Source of the DNA: a virus | Direction: 5' to 3' (one strand) | DNA: 35,539 bases | Virus record (IMG/VR): IMGVR_UViG_3300020469_000124 | Coordinates: 1-35,539 of that record | Part shown: in pieces, positions 24,220-31,576 of the stretch | Layout: the number at the start of each line of letters is the position of its first letter | Position numbering within the stretch: position 1 is the first letter of the stretch | Notes under the pieces: model-generated | What the model was told of the DNA's origin: nothing | The model's database searches: none | The model's input: only the letters and a program-made list of their open reading frames with translations | Translations under genes and position numbers: made by a program

Positions 24220-24253
24220 GCTCGGTAAAAATATTATAATACTATAATAATAT

Positions 24254-24454
24254 ATGTCAAAGGAAGACTACATAGTAAACAAATTAATCAAAAAAATTCA
24301 AGTACTTTTAACAGAACCTGAATTTGAAGAATTAAATCACATTATATTAAGTCGTGCCATTAAGGAAAAGCAAAGGCCTAAATCTGTTAGCGCATTTGTA
24401 AGAGAATTAATACAAAATGAGATTAAAAAAAATTCTGAAACAAATAAAAAATAA
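24254..24454 (+). CDS. Small protein with possible ribbon-helix-helix motif
   Basis: A 66-residue protein. KSVSAFVRELIQNEIKKN at the C-terminus resembles the second half of ribbon-helix-helix DNA-binding proteins (S-x-S-x-F-V-R-x-L-I). The N-terminal half is helical, with LLTEPEFEELNHIILSRAIK. It lies between tail genes behind an AT-rich stretch with two TATAAT-like boxes (24232-24250). It could be a small transcriptional regulator or a tail-assembly accessory; weakly supported. Confidence 0.55.
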   Translation: MSKEDYIVNKLIKKIQVLLTEPEFEELNHIILSRAIKEKQRPKSVSAFVRELIQNEIKKNSETNKK

Positions 24455-24481
24455 TTTATATAATTTAATAAACACACTAAT

Positions 24482-25483
24482 ATGAGTGAAGAAAACAAAG
24501 ATTTAAACGAGTTCTTAAATAAGAAAGAACAAGAAGGAGGAGCATTTAAGGATGATTCTCAAGAATCTACAAAAGATAACGTAGAAAATGTCGATCCTAT
24601 TGAAGAGACTATAAACAAAGAAGGATTAGGAAAAGTCAATATGGCTAAATTCAATCCTGAAGCTGCGGATAAGGCAGATTTTCATTTAGGTTACCACGAC
24701 ATGGACATGAATACTCTTTTTTCAAAAGGACGCTTTTATCCAGTAGATACTAAAATAACTATTAGATCAGCAAAGGTTGCTGAAATTAGACATTTTTCAA
24801 CAATGGATGAAAATAGTATTTTTGACATCGAAGATAAATTAAATGGAATAGTTAAATCATGTGCTAGAATTGAAGCACCTGGTAAAAAGCTATCTTATAA
24901 AGATCTTTTAGAAGAAGATAGAATTGCGGTTATTTTAGCAATTAGAGACCTTACATTTCCAGAAGCTGAAAACAAATTAATGTTAAAGGCTGAAAATAGT
25001 TATGGAGTAACTGAAGATGTTGAATTAGCTACAAGAAATCTTACTGGAACTGAAGTACCTGAAGAAATTGAAAAATATTACGATGCAGTTGCAAGATGTT
25101 TTAGAATTCAAACTCGTTCTTCTGGAGAAATATTAATGAGACCACCATCTGTTGGCGTTATGGAAGTTGTTACTAAATATATTAAAGAACAACAAGAACA
25201 AAAGAAAAGATGGGATCAATCATTTATACAAATCTTACCATATATTCAATTAGACTGGAGAGGATTTAACACTAAAGAAGTATTTAATCAAGAAGTTGCA
25301 TTTCAAGGATGGAACGAGAAAAAATACATGGTTTCTTACAGATTAGCTGAAAAAATGAAAATAGGAGCACAACCTGAAATGGAAGTGGATGTCGACGGAG
25401 AGACAGTAACGCTCCCTCTCGACTTCCCAGGTGGAATCAAAAGTCTTTTCATTATTTCGGATCTCGCTGGAGAACTTCTTTAA
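24482..25483 (+). CDS. Tail assembly chaperone / baseplate hub gp26-like, first frame
   Basis: A 333-residue protein directly upstream of the tape measure. The N-terminal 55 residues are acidic and disordered. The core resembles the T4 gp26-type assembly protein: TLFSKGRFYPVDTKITIRSA, AEIRHFSTMDENSIFDIEDK, DLLEEDRIAVILAIRDLTF. A helical part with QILPYIQLDWRGFNTKEVFN follows. It ends GELL-stop at CTT CTT TAA. The companion ORF downstream lies in the +1 frame, open from 25410, so the pair resembles the tail chaperone frameshift genes of many long-tailed phages, where a short and a long form coat the tape measure. Family call moderate; chaperone role inferred mainly from position. Confidence 0.7.
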   Translation: MSEENKDLNEFLNKKEQEGGAFKDDSQESTKDNVENVDPIEETINKEGLGKVNMAKFNPEAADKADFHLGYHDMDMNTLFSKGRFYPVDTKITIRSAKVAEIRHFSTMDENSIFDIEDKLNGIVKSCARIEAPGKKLSYKDLLEEDRIAVILAIRDLTFPEAENKLMLKAENSYGVTEDVELATRNLTGTEVPEEIEKYYDAVARCFRIQTRSSGEILMRPPSVGVMEVVTKYIKEQQEQKKRWDQSFIQILPYIQLDWRGFNTKEVFNQEVAFQGWNEKKYMVSYRLAEKMKIGAQPEMEVDVDGETVTLPLDFPGGIKSLFIISDLAGELL

Positions 25484-25733
25484 GACTAAATTTTATCTGG
25501 GCATACATTTACGCCTCCAGCCCTCCGAGATCGACAATCTCGACTATTATGAGTATTATTACTATGTTCAAAATTTAAAAGAACATTTAGATAAGAAAAA
25601 TAAAGCTGAGAAAGACCAACAAGAAGGGGCAGAAGAAAAGATGGGTAAATATAAGAAAGGAATGAATCCTAGCTCAATGGCTAAAAACTTTAAAGCACCT
25701 AAGATGCCTAACATATCTATGCCTAAAATATAG
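25431..25733 (+). CDS. Tail chaperone second part (+1 frame, probably reached by frameshift)
   Basis: The frame is open from 25410 to 25733. The only internal initiation candidate is GTG at 25431, inside the upstream gene and without a leader. The conserved-looking part is KTKFYLGIHLRLQPSEIDNL, then DYYEYYYYVQNLKEHLDKK, a short helical unit seen in second-frame tail chaperone segments, followed by a Lys/Met/Pro-rich tail (SMAKNFKAPKMPNISMPKI). A +1 slip at CTT TAA (25478-25483) would join residue 333 of the first ORF to KTKFYLG, giving a 416-residue fusion. A late promoter for the tape measure overlaps the stop codon. Confidence 0.65.
   Translation: MESKVFSLFRISLENFFKTKFYLGIHLRLQPSEIDNLDYYEYYYYVQNLKEHLDKKNKAEKDQQEGAEEKMGKYKKGMNPSSMAKNFKAPKMPNISMPKI
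25460..25532 (+). repeat. 13-bp interrupted inverted repeat around the frame switch
   Basis: GATCTCGCTGGAG (25460-25472) pairs completely with CTCCAG (25515-25520) plus CGAGATC (25526-25532), leaving a 5-base bulge CCCTC. The 42-base loop contains the CTT CTT TAA. A smaller nested hairpin CGAGAT/ATCTCG lies at 25526-25542. Confidence 0.75.
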
Positions 25734-25740
25734 ATATATA
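25733..25740 (+). promoter_or_regulatory. Putative late promoter before tape measure
   Basis: GATATATA overlaps the stop of the chaperone second part and lies 19 bases before the TTG start at 25760. Confidence 0.45.
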
Positions 25741-25759
25741 AAAAAAAGAATTTAATGTA

Positions 25760-28700
25760 TTGGCAGCTTTTAAATCTCCATTTGAAAAATTAAGTTATGA
25801 GGCCCAGGATGCTATGGCTAAGTCCGTAAATCCTGGCGGTGCTTTATATAGTTTACTTGAAAGACTAGTCGTTACTTCTGAAATATCAACAGGAGGATTT
25901 GTTTCAGATGGTAAAGTAAGTAAAGAAGCTCTTGCCGCTATTGAAGGCCTTGCTCTTGCAAGTAAAAGAATGGCAGGTGCAATCGCATTAATAGCTGCTG
26001 CTAAACCAAATGACGTTGAAAAATTCTTTGGAGTTTTTACACAGTTAAGGAAAACATTACTAGAAGATCTTAGTGAAGAGGTAACACAAGAAATGTTAAC
26101 CCGGTCTTTAGTTTTAGGAAGGCTTGCAGACTCTATTTTACATTTTGGCCATAGCATGGCAGTGTTTGCTGCAATGTCAGCTCCAATCCTTATAGGTGCT
26201 TTAGCTTTCTTCTTTTCAATGAAGCTAATTAAGATGGCAATGGGAGGCGACTTCTTATCAAATGTATTTGGAGTCTTTATTGAAGACCAAATTGGAGTTA
26301 TTGCAGAGAATATTATGCACTTAGGATTGACGTTAGTCGCATTCGCCGCATTATCCCCTGTAATCCTTATAGGTGCATTAGCATTTTGGTTAACTATGAC
26401 AATACTTAAACAAGGTCTTAATGTTTTAGGAGCAAGTAGCGGAGCCCCTGCACTAAATTGGTTTGATAGGGTAATAATGGGTAAAAAATCAAATTTAGTG
26501 TTAGCAATCAATAATGTTAAAAGACTTGGAAAAAGAGTATTAGGTTTTGGTATAAGAATGGCAATAGCTACTCCATTTTTAATAATAGGCGTGATAGGTG
26601 CAATTGCATTTTGGTTTCAACTTAACTTTTTCATCATACCAGCCTTTAAACAATTAGGAGATAAAAGAAGACGTAAAACATTTAAAAGTGCATTAATACA
26701 CAGTTTATTAATAGGTGCAACTTTATTAATACTACTTCCAAGTATGGCAATACTTGCATTAATTGGACTTGTATCTCCTTTAGTAATGCTTGGGTCATTA
26801 GCTGTTGGTCTTGCAGTTGTCGGATTGTCGTATGCTTTTAAAATGGCAGGAAAAGGTGCAAAACAAATAGTAATGGGAGCGTTAGCCTTTATTGTGGTAG
26901 GTATTGCGTTAATAGCACTTGGATATGGGGTTAAAATGTTTGCTGATGCAATAACTAGTATTGAAAGTCCATGGGAATTTTTAGCACAAATCGGAGTTAC
27001 TGTAGTAGGACTTGGTTTAGCAATGGCAGGCGCCGGACTTATTGCGCCAATGATTGCAATAGGTGCTGGAGCAATGTTATTAGCAGGAGCTGCGCTAATT
27101 GTAATAGCAGAAGGTGTAAACTCATTTTCAAAAGTTTTTGCAGGAGGAGCATGGAAAAAAATGATAGCACCTTCTGGTCAAGTAACTGAATCCTTCCTTG
27201 GTTTTGGTGGAGGAAGATCAATTAGTAATTTAGAAATGTTAATGACATCAATTGGTTATTCATTTATGTGGGACCCAATTAGAGCAGGCGCAATAGGAAT
27301 AGGTGCTGCTGCAATGTTGGTTGCTGGTGCAGCACTTGTTGTAATAGGAAAAGGAGTTGAAAAATTCCAAGGATTGTCTATTAATTATGATGTTTTTCCT
27401 GGACAATTAACTAATTTAGTTGAAACTTTAGCTACAGTGTTTGCTGGTATAGGTGAAAAACATGGCGGAGCAGGTTTATTTGGACTTGGTGGAGGAAATG
27501 TTTATAAAGGAATTCAAAGTGTAATGGGAATGGGTAATGCTCTTAGTAGTATTGCATTTGGAATGGCTATGATGTCTAGGTTAGAATTTCCAACATACAA
27601 TCCCGATGGAAGTGTTAAAGAGATTATAACATTGGATAAAGAGGCAATGGGTAAAATTACATTAAACGTTGCAGATATGGTAGAAACTTTAAGTGGAGCC
27701 TTTGGAAATATAGGTAAAAAATATGACAAAGGTGAACAATCACTATGGGAATCTATTAAAAGTTTAGGTAGCAAAGACCCAGTAGCCGCAGGTATTTCAA
27801 TGGTACAAGGATTAGGAGGAGCTATTGGAGGAATAGCAAGAGGTATGAAAGATATGGCAGGTTTAAAGTTTAACGTTTATGGAGACCCTAATAAACCAAC
27901 AAAAGTAACAGAAATAATAGACTTAACTAAAGGCAATGCATTACAAAAAGTCGGAGAAAATGTAATGAAATTAGTTAAAGTCTTAATTGATGGATTTGCG
28001 AATGTAGGTAAATCATATAAAGATTGGATGAGTCAAGGAGATGCTGCTAGAGGATTAAGCATTGCACAAGAAATGGGTCCAGTTCTTGGAACTATAGTCG
28101 ATGGTATGAAAACCTTTAATGAGAATGCAAAAGAAGCTCCTAAAGAAATTAATAACTTTTTAAGAGAATTTGCAGTTTCTTTACAAGATTTAGCAAAAGT
28201 AGATGGAAGAGCTGTAAGAACTGTGGCTACTGGAATAGAATGGCTATTTGATGCATTTCAAGATGAGGAAGAAGGTGTCGAAATTATGATGAAATTTGGA
28301 AGGGAAAGCTTAGCAATATCTAATTTAGGAAAATTCTTTAAATCTTTAGGATCACTTCCTCCAAATATTGATAAATCCGCAAGAGCAATAAAACTTATTG
28401 CCGATTCTACTAAAATAATGGATAAGTATGATGATTTAGGCGATATTGAAGATTTAATAGAAGAAGCATCTGATTTTAAAGCAAACGGCATAGGAGACGC
28501 TATGGCAAAAGTAGCTAGAGCTGTTGAAAAAATGGGAAAGGTAAATACTGCCCATTTCCCAATGATGTATTCATTCCTTGAAAAAATACAAGAATTAGAT
28601 TTAAGCAATGTTAGATCAGATATAGAAAGTATAGCTGAATCTTATGTAAAAATAGGAGATGCAAGTCAAAATTTTAATATTGAAGCTATTGAAGCAACTA

Positions 28701-29053
28701 CGGATATGTTTAAGGCGCTCGCATATCTTTCTGAACAAGGAGGAGAAGATGCAATTGAAGCACTAGGTGATGATTTAATTGAGGCAGTTGAAAAATTAGC
28801 ATTAATGATAGCAGACTTTGGAGGTACTGTTGAAGATGCAAGAGCAAGTCAACAAGGTTTTATAACAAGGGCTTCAAATGCTGTTGGAAATGCAATAGAT
28901 TCTGTAATAGGTTCAGGTTCTTCTGCACCTGCTGCTCCAGCCGCTGCAGGTGGAGTATCTAATAGTGAAGATATTGTTGCAGAGATTAAAAGACTACAGA
29001 GTATTTTAGTTTCAGGAGATGCAGTTGTACAGGTAGACTCAAGCATAATTTAA
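25760..29053 (+). CDS. Tape measure protein
   Basis: A 1097-residue protein, the largest in the window, placed after the tube and the chaperone pair as tape measures are. The start is TTG 25760 (AAFKSPFEKLSYEAQDAMAK); the nearby ATG at 25755 is in another frame. Residues about 130-520 hold many hydrophobic, Gly/Ala-rich segments (for example LIGALAFFFSMKLI, LAFIVVGIALIALGYGV, MLLAGAALIVIAEGVN), which may insert into the host membrane during DNA delivery. The second half is amphipathic helix. The C-terminus has an Ala/Ser/Pro linker (SSAPAAPAAAGGVS) and a short helix. Little obvious similarity to T4 gp29 (590 residues). At about 0.15 nm per residue the tail would be near 160 nm, which is an estimate. 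Confidence 0.85.
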   Translation: MAAFKSPFEKLSYEAQDAMAKSVNPGGALYSLLERLVVTSEISTGGFVSDGKVSKEALAAIEGLALASKRMAGAIALIAAAKPNDVEKFFGVFTQLRKTLLEDLSEEVTQEMLTRSLVLGRLADSILHFGHSMAVFAAMSAPILIGALAFFFSMKLIKMAMGGDFLSNVFGVFIEDQIGVIAENIMHLGLTLVAFAALSPVILIGALAFWLTMTILKQGLNVLGASSGAPALNWFDRVIMGKKSNLVLAINNVKRLGKRVLGFGIRMAIATPFLIIGVIGAIAFWFQLNFFIIPAFKQLGDKRRRKTFKSALIHSLLIGATLLILLPSMAILALIGLVSPLVMLGSLAVGLAVVGLSYAFKMAGKGAKQIVMGALAFIVVGIALIALGYGVKMFADAITSIESPWEFLAQIGVTVVGLGLAMAGAGLIAPMIAIGAGAMLLAGAALIVIAEGVNSFSKVFAGGAWKKMIAPSGQVTESFLGFGGGRSISNLEMLMTSIGYSFMWDPIRAGAIGIGAAAMLVAGAALVVIGKGVEKFQGLSINYDVFPGQLTNLVETLATVFAGIGEKHGGAGLFGLGGGNVYKGIQSVMGMGNALSSIAFGMAMMSRLEFPTYNPDGSVKEIITLDKEAMGKITLNVADMVETLSGAFGNIGKKYDKGEQSLWESIKSLGSKDPVAAGISMVQGLGGAIGGIARGMKDMAGLKFNVYGDPNKPTKVTEIIDLTKGNALQKVGENVMKLVKVLIDGFANVGKSYKDWMSQGDAARGLSIAQEMGPVLGTIVDGMKTFNENAKEAPKEINNFLREFAVSLQDLAKVDGRAVRTVATGIEWLFDAFQDEEEGVEIMMKFGRESLAISNLGKFFKSLGSLPPNIDKSARAIKLIADSTKIMDKYDDLGDIEDLIEEASDFKANGIGDAMAKVARAVEKMGKVNTAHFPMMYSFLEKIQELDLSNVRSDIESIAESYVKIGDASQNFNIEAIEATTDMFKALAYLSEQGGEDAIEALGDDLIEAVEKLALMIADFGGTVEDARASQQGFITRASNAVGNAIDSVIGSGSSAPAAPAAAGGVSNSEDIVAEIKRLQSILVSGDAVVQVDSSII

Positions 29054-29082
29054 ACAATCTAGACTTTTACTATATAAATTGT

Positions 29083-29307
29083 ATGAAAAAATCAGAATCA
29101 GTTTTTTACGAATCAAGTACAATTAAAGTTTCAGAATACAATTTTAAAAAAAATCAACTCATCATAACCTTTAATTCAGGCGCGATTTATATGTATGAAA
29201 ATGTAGATAAAGAGATTTATGAAAAGTTTTCAATGGCCGAATCACAAGGTAAGGCTCTTAATCAACATATTAAAAATACAGAGATTAAAGTAACTAAAAT
29301 AAGTTAA
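29083..29307 (+). CDS. KTSC domain protein
   Basis: A 74-residue protein matching the KTSC domain: ESSTIKVSEYNFKKNQLIIT, FNSGAIYMYENVDKEIYEKF, then AESQGKALNQHIKN. This small domain occurs alone or attached to lysyl-tRNA synthetases in bacteria and is common in phages; its role is not established. First gene after the tape measure, 29 bases downstream, with ACTATATAAATT (29070-29081) just before the ATG. Interesting beside a synthetase-like gene three frames on, but no functional link is proven. Confidence 0.8.
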   Translation: MKKSESVFYESSTIKVSEYNFKKNQLIITFNSGAIYMYENVDKEIYEKFSMAESQGKALNQHIKNTEIKVTKIS

Positions 29308-29318
29308 ATATATAAAGC

Positions 29319-29456
29319 ATGTCAAAACAAAAAGCGCAAGGTAATGGTAATTTAGATGGAGTAAAAAGAAGAAGAAAGGGTCAACACTCTAAAAAAGCTT
29401 CTAATAATAAAAACTCTAGGAATTACAAAAAAGCATATAGAAGGCAAGGTAGATAA
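29319..29456 (+). CDS. Small very basic protein (45 residues)
   Basis: ATG 29319 to TAA 29454-29456. The sequence is MSKQKAQGNGNLDGVKRRRK, then about 25 more residues rich in Lys, Arg, Asn and Ser (YKKAYRRQGR at the end). It overlaps the following ATG by one base (TAATG), which supports real translation. Likely disordered and nucleic-acid binding. AATATATAAA lies just before its start. No family named. Confidence 0.65.
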   Translation: MSKQKAQGNGNLDGVKRRRKGQHSKKASNNKNSRNYKKAYRRQGR

Positions 29457-30307
29457 TGAATGTTTTAGAAAAGTATATTGCATATTGTGAAAAACACGAC
29501 ATTCAATTTCAAATGGATAATCATGTAAGACCTTATGATGATACAACGCTTTTCTGTCCAGCTGGTATGCAGCAATTCAAAGAACGTTTTAAAAATCCAG
29601 ATGGTACAACAGTAGCAAATGTTCAATCTTGTTTGAGACTACAAGATATTGACGAAATAGGAGATGGAAGTCACTTATTATATTTTAATATGTTAGGTCT
29701 TTTTAGTTTTGGTGAGATGACAGTTAACAAGGCCGTTGAATTTTGGATGGGTTTTGTGCAACAAGAGCTCGGTATCCATGTTGACTGTGCAACAATTCAT
29801 TCCGATAAATTTGATAATTGGAAATGGATGTATGACCTTTATAAAACCCCTACAAAGTTAGATGATGAATGTGTTTGGAGTGATGGAGAAATGGGAGGCT
29901 ATTGCACAGAATTTTATCACAATGGTATAGAAATAGGCAACATCGTAAACACCTCAGGAGACTTTATAGATGTCGGGTTTGGCCTTGAACGACTTGATGC
30001 TATAGTTAATGGTACAAAAATAAAGAGTGCAAACGAGACACTTGAAGAAACTATTTTAAAAATTATAGATTCAGGTTATAAGCCAGGTCCACAAAAACAA
30101 GGTTATGTGCTTCGTAAACTTCTTAGAATCTTATATAATAATAACGGTTATATGGACCATGAATTTTTTAAGAAAGAAGTTGAAAGACAAGAAAAAACGA
30201 AACTTAGGTATCTTAGGCTTAAGGAAAAGCATCAGGATAAAGATAAAGAATGGTGGTTTGATACTCATGGTATTGATATTGACGAAATGAATGAATTAGG
30301 TTTATAG
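29456..30307 (+). CDS. Alanyl-tRNA synthetase catalytic-core homologue
   Basis: A 283-residue protein aligned with the class II catalytic core of AlaRS: DDTTLFCPAGMQQFKERF (AlaRS NDPTLLFTNAGMNQFKDVF), QSCLRL (SQRCVRA), YFNMLGLFSFGEMTVNKAVE (FFEMLGNFSFGDYFKHDAI), GYCTEFYHNG (GPCTEIFYDHG), EIGNIV (EIWNIV), DVGFGLERLDAI as motif 3, and QGYVLRKLLRIL (RGYVLRRIIRRA). It stops shortly after this helix: the tRNA-binding, editing and C-Ala domains are absent (full AlaRS is about 870 residues). The motif 2 Arg (TARHHTFFE) appears lost (DGSHLLYFN). It may activate alanine or another acid for a non-tRNA acceptor, or act as a regulator. Homology strong, activity unknown. Confidence 0.85.
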   Translation: MNVLEKYIAYCEKHDIQFQMDNHVRPYDDTTLFCPAGMQQFKERFKNPDGTTVANVQSCLRLQDIDEIGDGSHLLYFNMLGLFSFGEMTVNKAVEFWMGFVQQELGIHVDCATIHSDKFDNWKWMYDLYKTPTKLDDECVWSDGEMGGYCTEFYHNGIEIGNIVNTSGDFIDVGFGLERLDAIVNGTKIKSANETLEETILKIIDSGYKPGPQKQGYVLRKLLRILYNNNGYMDHEFFKKEVERQEKTKLRYLRLKEKHQDKDKEWWFDTHGIDIDEMNELGL

Positions 30308-30462
30308 TGGGAGATTTAATTGCTATTCTTGGAATTATCGCAGCTACTTATCTAATGGGCTGGCTAAGAGGCTGTGAAACAGAAAGAACAAGAATTCGTA
30401 GAATGTTAAACTATACTATGGATGAATGGGAAGAATTGTTTAAAAAAGAAGAAGAAAAGTAA
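30307..30462 (+). CDS. Small single-span membrane protein (51 residues)
   Basis: A GTG start at 30307 shares its G with the stop TAG of the AlaRS-like gene. The first 20 residues form a membrane span (GDLIAILGIIAATYLMGWL), followed by a basic then acidic cytoplasmic tail (RGCETERTRIRRM, EEWEELFKKEEEK-like ending). The overlap and span support a real gene that may pair with its upstream neighbour. No family recognised. Confidence 0.6.
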   Translation: MGDLIAILGIIAATYLMGWLRGCETERTRIRRMLNYTMDEWEELFKKEEEK

Positions 30463-30551
30463 ATTGTTCATAACTTTTTGAAAAAAGTTGCCTCTAGATT
30501 TTTTTATGTCAAAGATTATAGTTATATTAGTATTATAATTAAAACTTAAAC
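30463..30551 (+). promoter_or_regulatory. Recurring promoter block, copy C
   Basis: GTCAAAGATTATAGTTATAT, continuing TAGTATTATAATTAAAACTT (30508-30550), matches copies A and D. The upstream half is more diverged (GAAAAAAGTTGCCTCTAG). It directly precedes the HD hydrolase gene. Confidence 0.65.
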
Positions 30552-31058
30552 ATGAAAGAAGAATTTATAAATCAATCACTAACCAGAATCTTAAAATTTG
30601 CAACAGGTGCTCATGAAGGGCAAAAGAGAAAATACAGCGACGAAGACTATATTACTCATCCAATTGAAGTTGCAAAAAGAGTTAATCACAAGCATGTTGA
30701 CGAACAAATGACTGCAGCTGCATTATTACATGATGTCTTAGAAGATACTAAAGTTACTCATTTAGAAATGAGAACATTTTTACACACAGTTTATAGTGTT
30801 GAAATGGCTGAAAGGGTATTATCATTAGTTGTAGAATTAACTGACGTTTTTACTCACGAAGATTTTCCTAACATGAATAGAAAATCAAGAAAAGGATTAG
30901 AAGCTCTTAGATTATATTATGTTAGCGATGACGCTAAAAAAATAAAATTAGTTGACATTGAGCATAACTCAGAGTCTATTTTAAAAAAAGACCCTAAATT
31001 TGCAAAAGTCTTCTTAGAAGAGAAAAAAGAATTATTAAAATATTTAAAAATAAAATAA
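30552..31058 (+). CDS. RelA/SpoT-type HD hydrolase (MESH1-like ppGpp hydrolase)
   Basis: A 168-residue single-domain protein. The complete HD metal site is visible: AHEGQKRK with His21, ITHPIEVA with His36, ALLHDVLEDT with His60-Asp61 and Glu64-Asp65, and IKLVDIEHNS with Asp135 and Asn139. This is the signature of RelA/SpoT hydrolase domains and of small alarmone hydrolases (MESH1), which remove the 3'-pyrophosphate of (p)ppGpp. No synthetase, TGS or ACT domain is attached. It is driven by its own copy of the recurring promoter. Inferred role: lower host alarmone levels or counter an alarmone-based defence. Other nucleotide substrates are possible. Confidence 0.85.
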   Translation: MKEEFINQSLTRILKFATGAHEGQKRKYSDEDYITHPIEVAKRVNHKHVDEQMTAAALLHDVLEDTKVTHLEMRTFLHTVYSVEMAERVLSLVVELTDVFTHEDFPNMNRKSRKGLEALRLYYVSDDAKKIKLVDIEHNSESILKKDPKFAKVFLEEKKELLKYLKIK

Positions 31059-31059
31059 A

Positions 31060-31215
31060 ATGAATTGGAATAAAATAATAGGTCAATTAGACGACAAAAT
31101 GGACTACATGGGAGAGTCTAAAATGATGCACAATAGATATTGGGTTCATAGAGCCGCAATGACAATGAAAAAATTAATTAATCATAAATTAACACTTGAA
31201 AAAAATGACAAATAA
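31060..31215 (+). CDS. Small hypothetical protein (51 residues)
   Basis: ATG 31060 to TAA 31213-31215, beginning MNWNKIIGQLDDKMDYMGES and continuing with Met/His/Trp-rich sequence (KMMHNRYWVHRAAMTMKKLI). It begins one base after the HD hydrolase stop and overlaps the next gene by 11 bases, fitting the packed layout. No family recognised. Confidence 0.6.
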   Translation: MNWNKIIGQLDDKMDYMGESKMMHNRYWVHRAAMTMKKLINHKLTLEKNDK

Positions 31216-31576
31216 AGAAAAACTATTTGAAGAAGTTTTAGGAACCTTAGGTGCAAAAAACATTTCTTCTAAAACCCAAAAGAAAAACGGTACTTCAATG
31301 TGGAAGCTAAAGACTGGAGAAACAGTTGCAGAATATTCTACTGGTTATGTTAGAAAAATAGTATATTGGACTAGGAGTTCAGATAATAAAAAGCTACAAG
31401 ATACTTGTTGGCAACTAAACCCAACTAAAACTTATCCAGCTTCTTGGAAAAGTCCAGTAACTAAAGATACTTATACTTGGCAAGCTAGAGAAAGAATTAT
31501 GCTTCGTACAAGAGAAGAAAGACTTGAAAAGATTTTAAATTATACAACTAAAAAATTATTGAAAAAAGTTGCCTAA
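31205..31576 (+). CDS. Hypothetical protein
   Basis: A 123-residue protein from ATG 31205; the frame is open from TTG 31196, but ATG is the better start and the shorter overlap. A basic, Trp-rich central part (MWKLKTGETVAEYSTGYVRK, TCWQLNPTKTYPASWKSP) suggests a small beta domain. The C-terminal helix is RTREERLEKILNYTTKKLL. The last codons (LLKKVA) are encoded by DNA that is also the upstream edge of promoter block D. No known family. Confidence 0.6.
   Translation: MTNKEKLFEEVLGTLGAKNISSKTQKKNGTSMWKLKTGETVAEYSTGYVRKIVYWTRSSDNKKLQDTCWQLNPTKTYPASWKSPVTKDTYTWQARERIMLRTREERLEKILNYTTKKLLKKVA

Noticed and set aside
25473-25514. T4 gene 60-style translational bypass of the loop
   Set aside because: No matching landing codon CTT exists downstream in the loop and a simple +1 slip joins the frames.
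25460-25532. The 13-bp inverted repeat as a direct downstream frameshift stimulator
   Set aside because: Its 5' arm is upstream of the slip codon and would be inside the ribosome when slipping occurs; it is kept only as an unexplained structure.
25795-26511. 238-codon open frame on the minus strand
   Set aside because: It lies entirely inside the tape measure gene, mirrors its Gly/Ala-rich codons and has no leader or neighbours on that strand.
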